A stretch of DNA of 7,487 nucleotides from the NCBI GenBank assembly GCA_015231665.1, contig JADGBD010000037.1:1-7487 (forward strand), written 5' to 3'. The number at the start of each line of letters is the position of its first letter. The first letter of the stretch is position 1. This DNA comes from Gammaproteobacteria bacterium (GTDB taxonomy: Bacteria > Pseudomonadota > Gammaproteobacteria > Chromatiales > Chromatiaceae). Made by a program: the position numbers and the translations under genes. Positions 7,317 to 7,487 of the stretch are shown in pieces. The notes below the pieces were generated by a model. It was not told the origin of the DNA. It ran no database searches and saw only the letters and a list, made by a program, of their open reading frames with translations.

Positions 7317-7346
7317 ATTCGCGTTAATTCGCGTTCATTTGCGGAC
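7317..7346 (+). repeat. three tandem decamers
   Basis: Three consecutive 10-base units read ATTCGCGTTA, ATTCGCGTTC and ATTTGCGGAC. The first two differ only at the last base and the third is diverged at four positions. They form the right-hand end of the compound repeat element and are absent from its left end, where only GTCCGCGAAA remains. Confidence 0.7.
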
Positions 7347-7363
7347 CAAAAATTTGAAAAACC

Positions 7364-7367
7364 AGGA
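7364..7367 (+). promoter_or_regulatory. ribosome binding site of fabA
   Basis: AGGA lies 8 bases before the ATG at 7376 in an otherwise A-rich leader. It supports the chosen fabA start. No convincing promoter was seen between 7347 and 7363; any fabA promoter may lie in or before the repeat element. Confidence 0.65.
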
Positions 7368-7375
7368 CAACACCT

Positions 7376-7487
7376 ATGTTTAACAAGAAAAACAGTTACA
7401 ACCGGGATGAATTGCTCAGCTGCGGCCGTGGCGAGCTGTTTGGCCCCGGCAACGCCCAGCTGCCGGTGCCCAACATGCTGATGATGG
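7376..7487 (+). CDS. fabA: 3-hydroxydecanoyl-ACP dehydratase/isomerase, N-terminal part (cut by window end)
   Basis: The first 37 codons are present. The translation runs [14 protein letters not shown], then CGRGELFG, then [10 protein letters not shown]. It aligns position by position with the start of E. coli FabA (SYTKEDLLASGRGELFG, QLPAPNMLMM), and the order of motifs is specific enough to name the gene. FabA dehydrates 3-hydroxydecanoyl-ACP and isomerises the product to cis-3-decenoyl-ACP, the branch point for unsaturated fatty acids, in the cytoplasm. The catalytic His and Asp (His70 and Asp84 in E. coli) lie beyond the window. In other species its usual partner fabB is often adjacent, which cannot be checked here. 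Confidence 0.9.
   Translation, partial: MFNKKNSYNRDELLSCGRGELFGPGNAQLPVPNMLMM

Larger units (their letters stand above)
7175..7346. repeat. compound inverted-repeat element (MITE- or REP-like) between proS and fabA
   Basis: This 172-bp segment begins 2 bp after the proS stop. Its ends are inverted copies: GTCCGC (7175-7180) and GCGGAC (7341-7346). Inside are two imperfectly complementary 41-base arms (7187-7227 and 7259-7299, 32 of 41 positions paired by hand) around a 31-base spacer. Both arms are purine/pyrimidine-biased and built on GCAGAG/CTCTGC units. Between the right arm and the right end lies a triplicated decamer. No open reading frame fits, and I see no clear target-site duplication. 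The structure suggests a non-autonomous dispersed element or a very large transcript hairpin. Dispersed copies cannot be tested from this window. Confidence 0.6.

Noticed and set aside
7175..7346. CRISPR array or tRNA gene in the repeat-rich gap
   Set aside because: There are no regularly spaced direct repeats with unique spacers, and no cloverleaf. The structure is inverted arms plus a short tandem repeat.

Overview
The window reads as a stretch of chromosome from a GC-rich gammaproteobacterium. This rests on a FabA-type dehydratase start (FabA belongs to the anaerobic unsaturated fatty acid route typical of Gammaproteobacteria), a lipid A Kdo transferase, an E. coli-like bacterial ProRS carrying the inserted editing domain, and a Lap-type c-di-GMP adhesin-control pair. 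I cannot assign an order or genus from sequence alone.

Layout. Positions 1-99 are non-coding and hold a GC-rich stem-loop. Two plus-strand genes follow, 5 bp apart: a protein-L-isoaspartate methyltransferase-like protein (100-759) and an isochorismatase-family hydrolase (765-1349). The hydrolase converges on waaA (minus strand, 2607-1321), and their 3' coding ends overlap by 29 bp. waaA is the last of three minus-strand genes that look like one transcription unit: lapG (5320-4592), lapD (4560-2650) and waaA, with gaps of 31 and 42 bp. A 140-bp divergent region separates lapG from proS (plus, 5461-7173). proS is followed by a 172-bp repeat-like element full of inverted and tandem repeats (7175-7346), and then the first 37 codons of fabA (7376 to the window end).

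How the genes work together. LapG is a periplasmic calcium-dependent cysteine protease that releases large surface adhesins. LapD is the inner-membrane c-di-GMP receptor that sequesters LapG when c-di-GMP is high. The lapD product here has degenerate GGDEF and EAL motifs, as expected of a receptor rather than an enzyme. Its target adhesin and type I secretion system are not in the window. WaaA puts Kdo on lipid A, so the minus-strand unit combines surface-adhesin control with LPS core assembly. ProRS and FabA are housekeeping functions.

Most of the region is ordinary core chromosome. The least explained parts are the compound repeat element between proS and fabA, and the methyltransferase-like protein, which lacks the canonical PCMT substrate/active-site motif.
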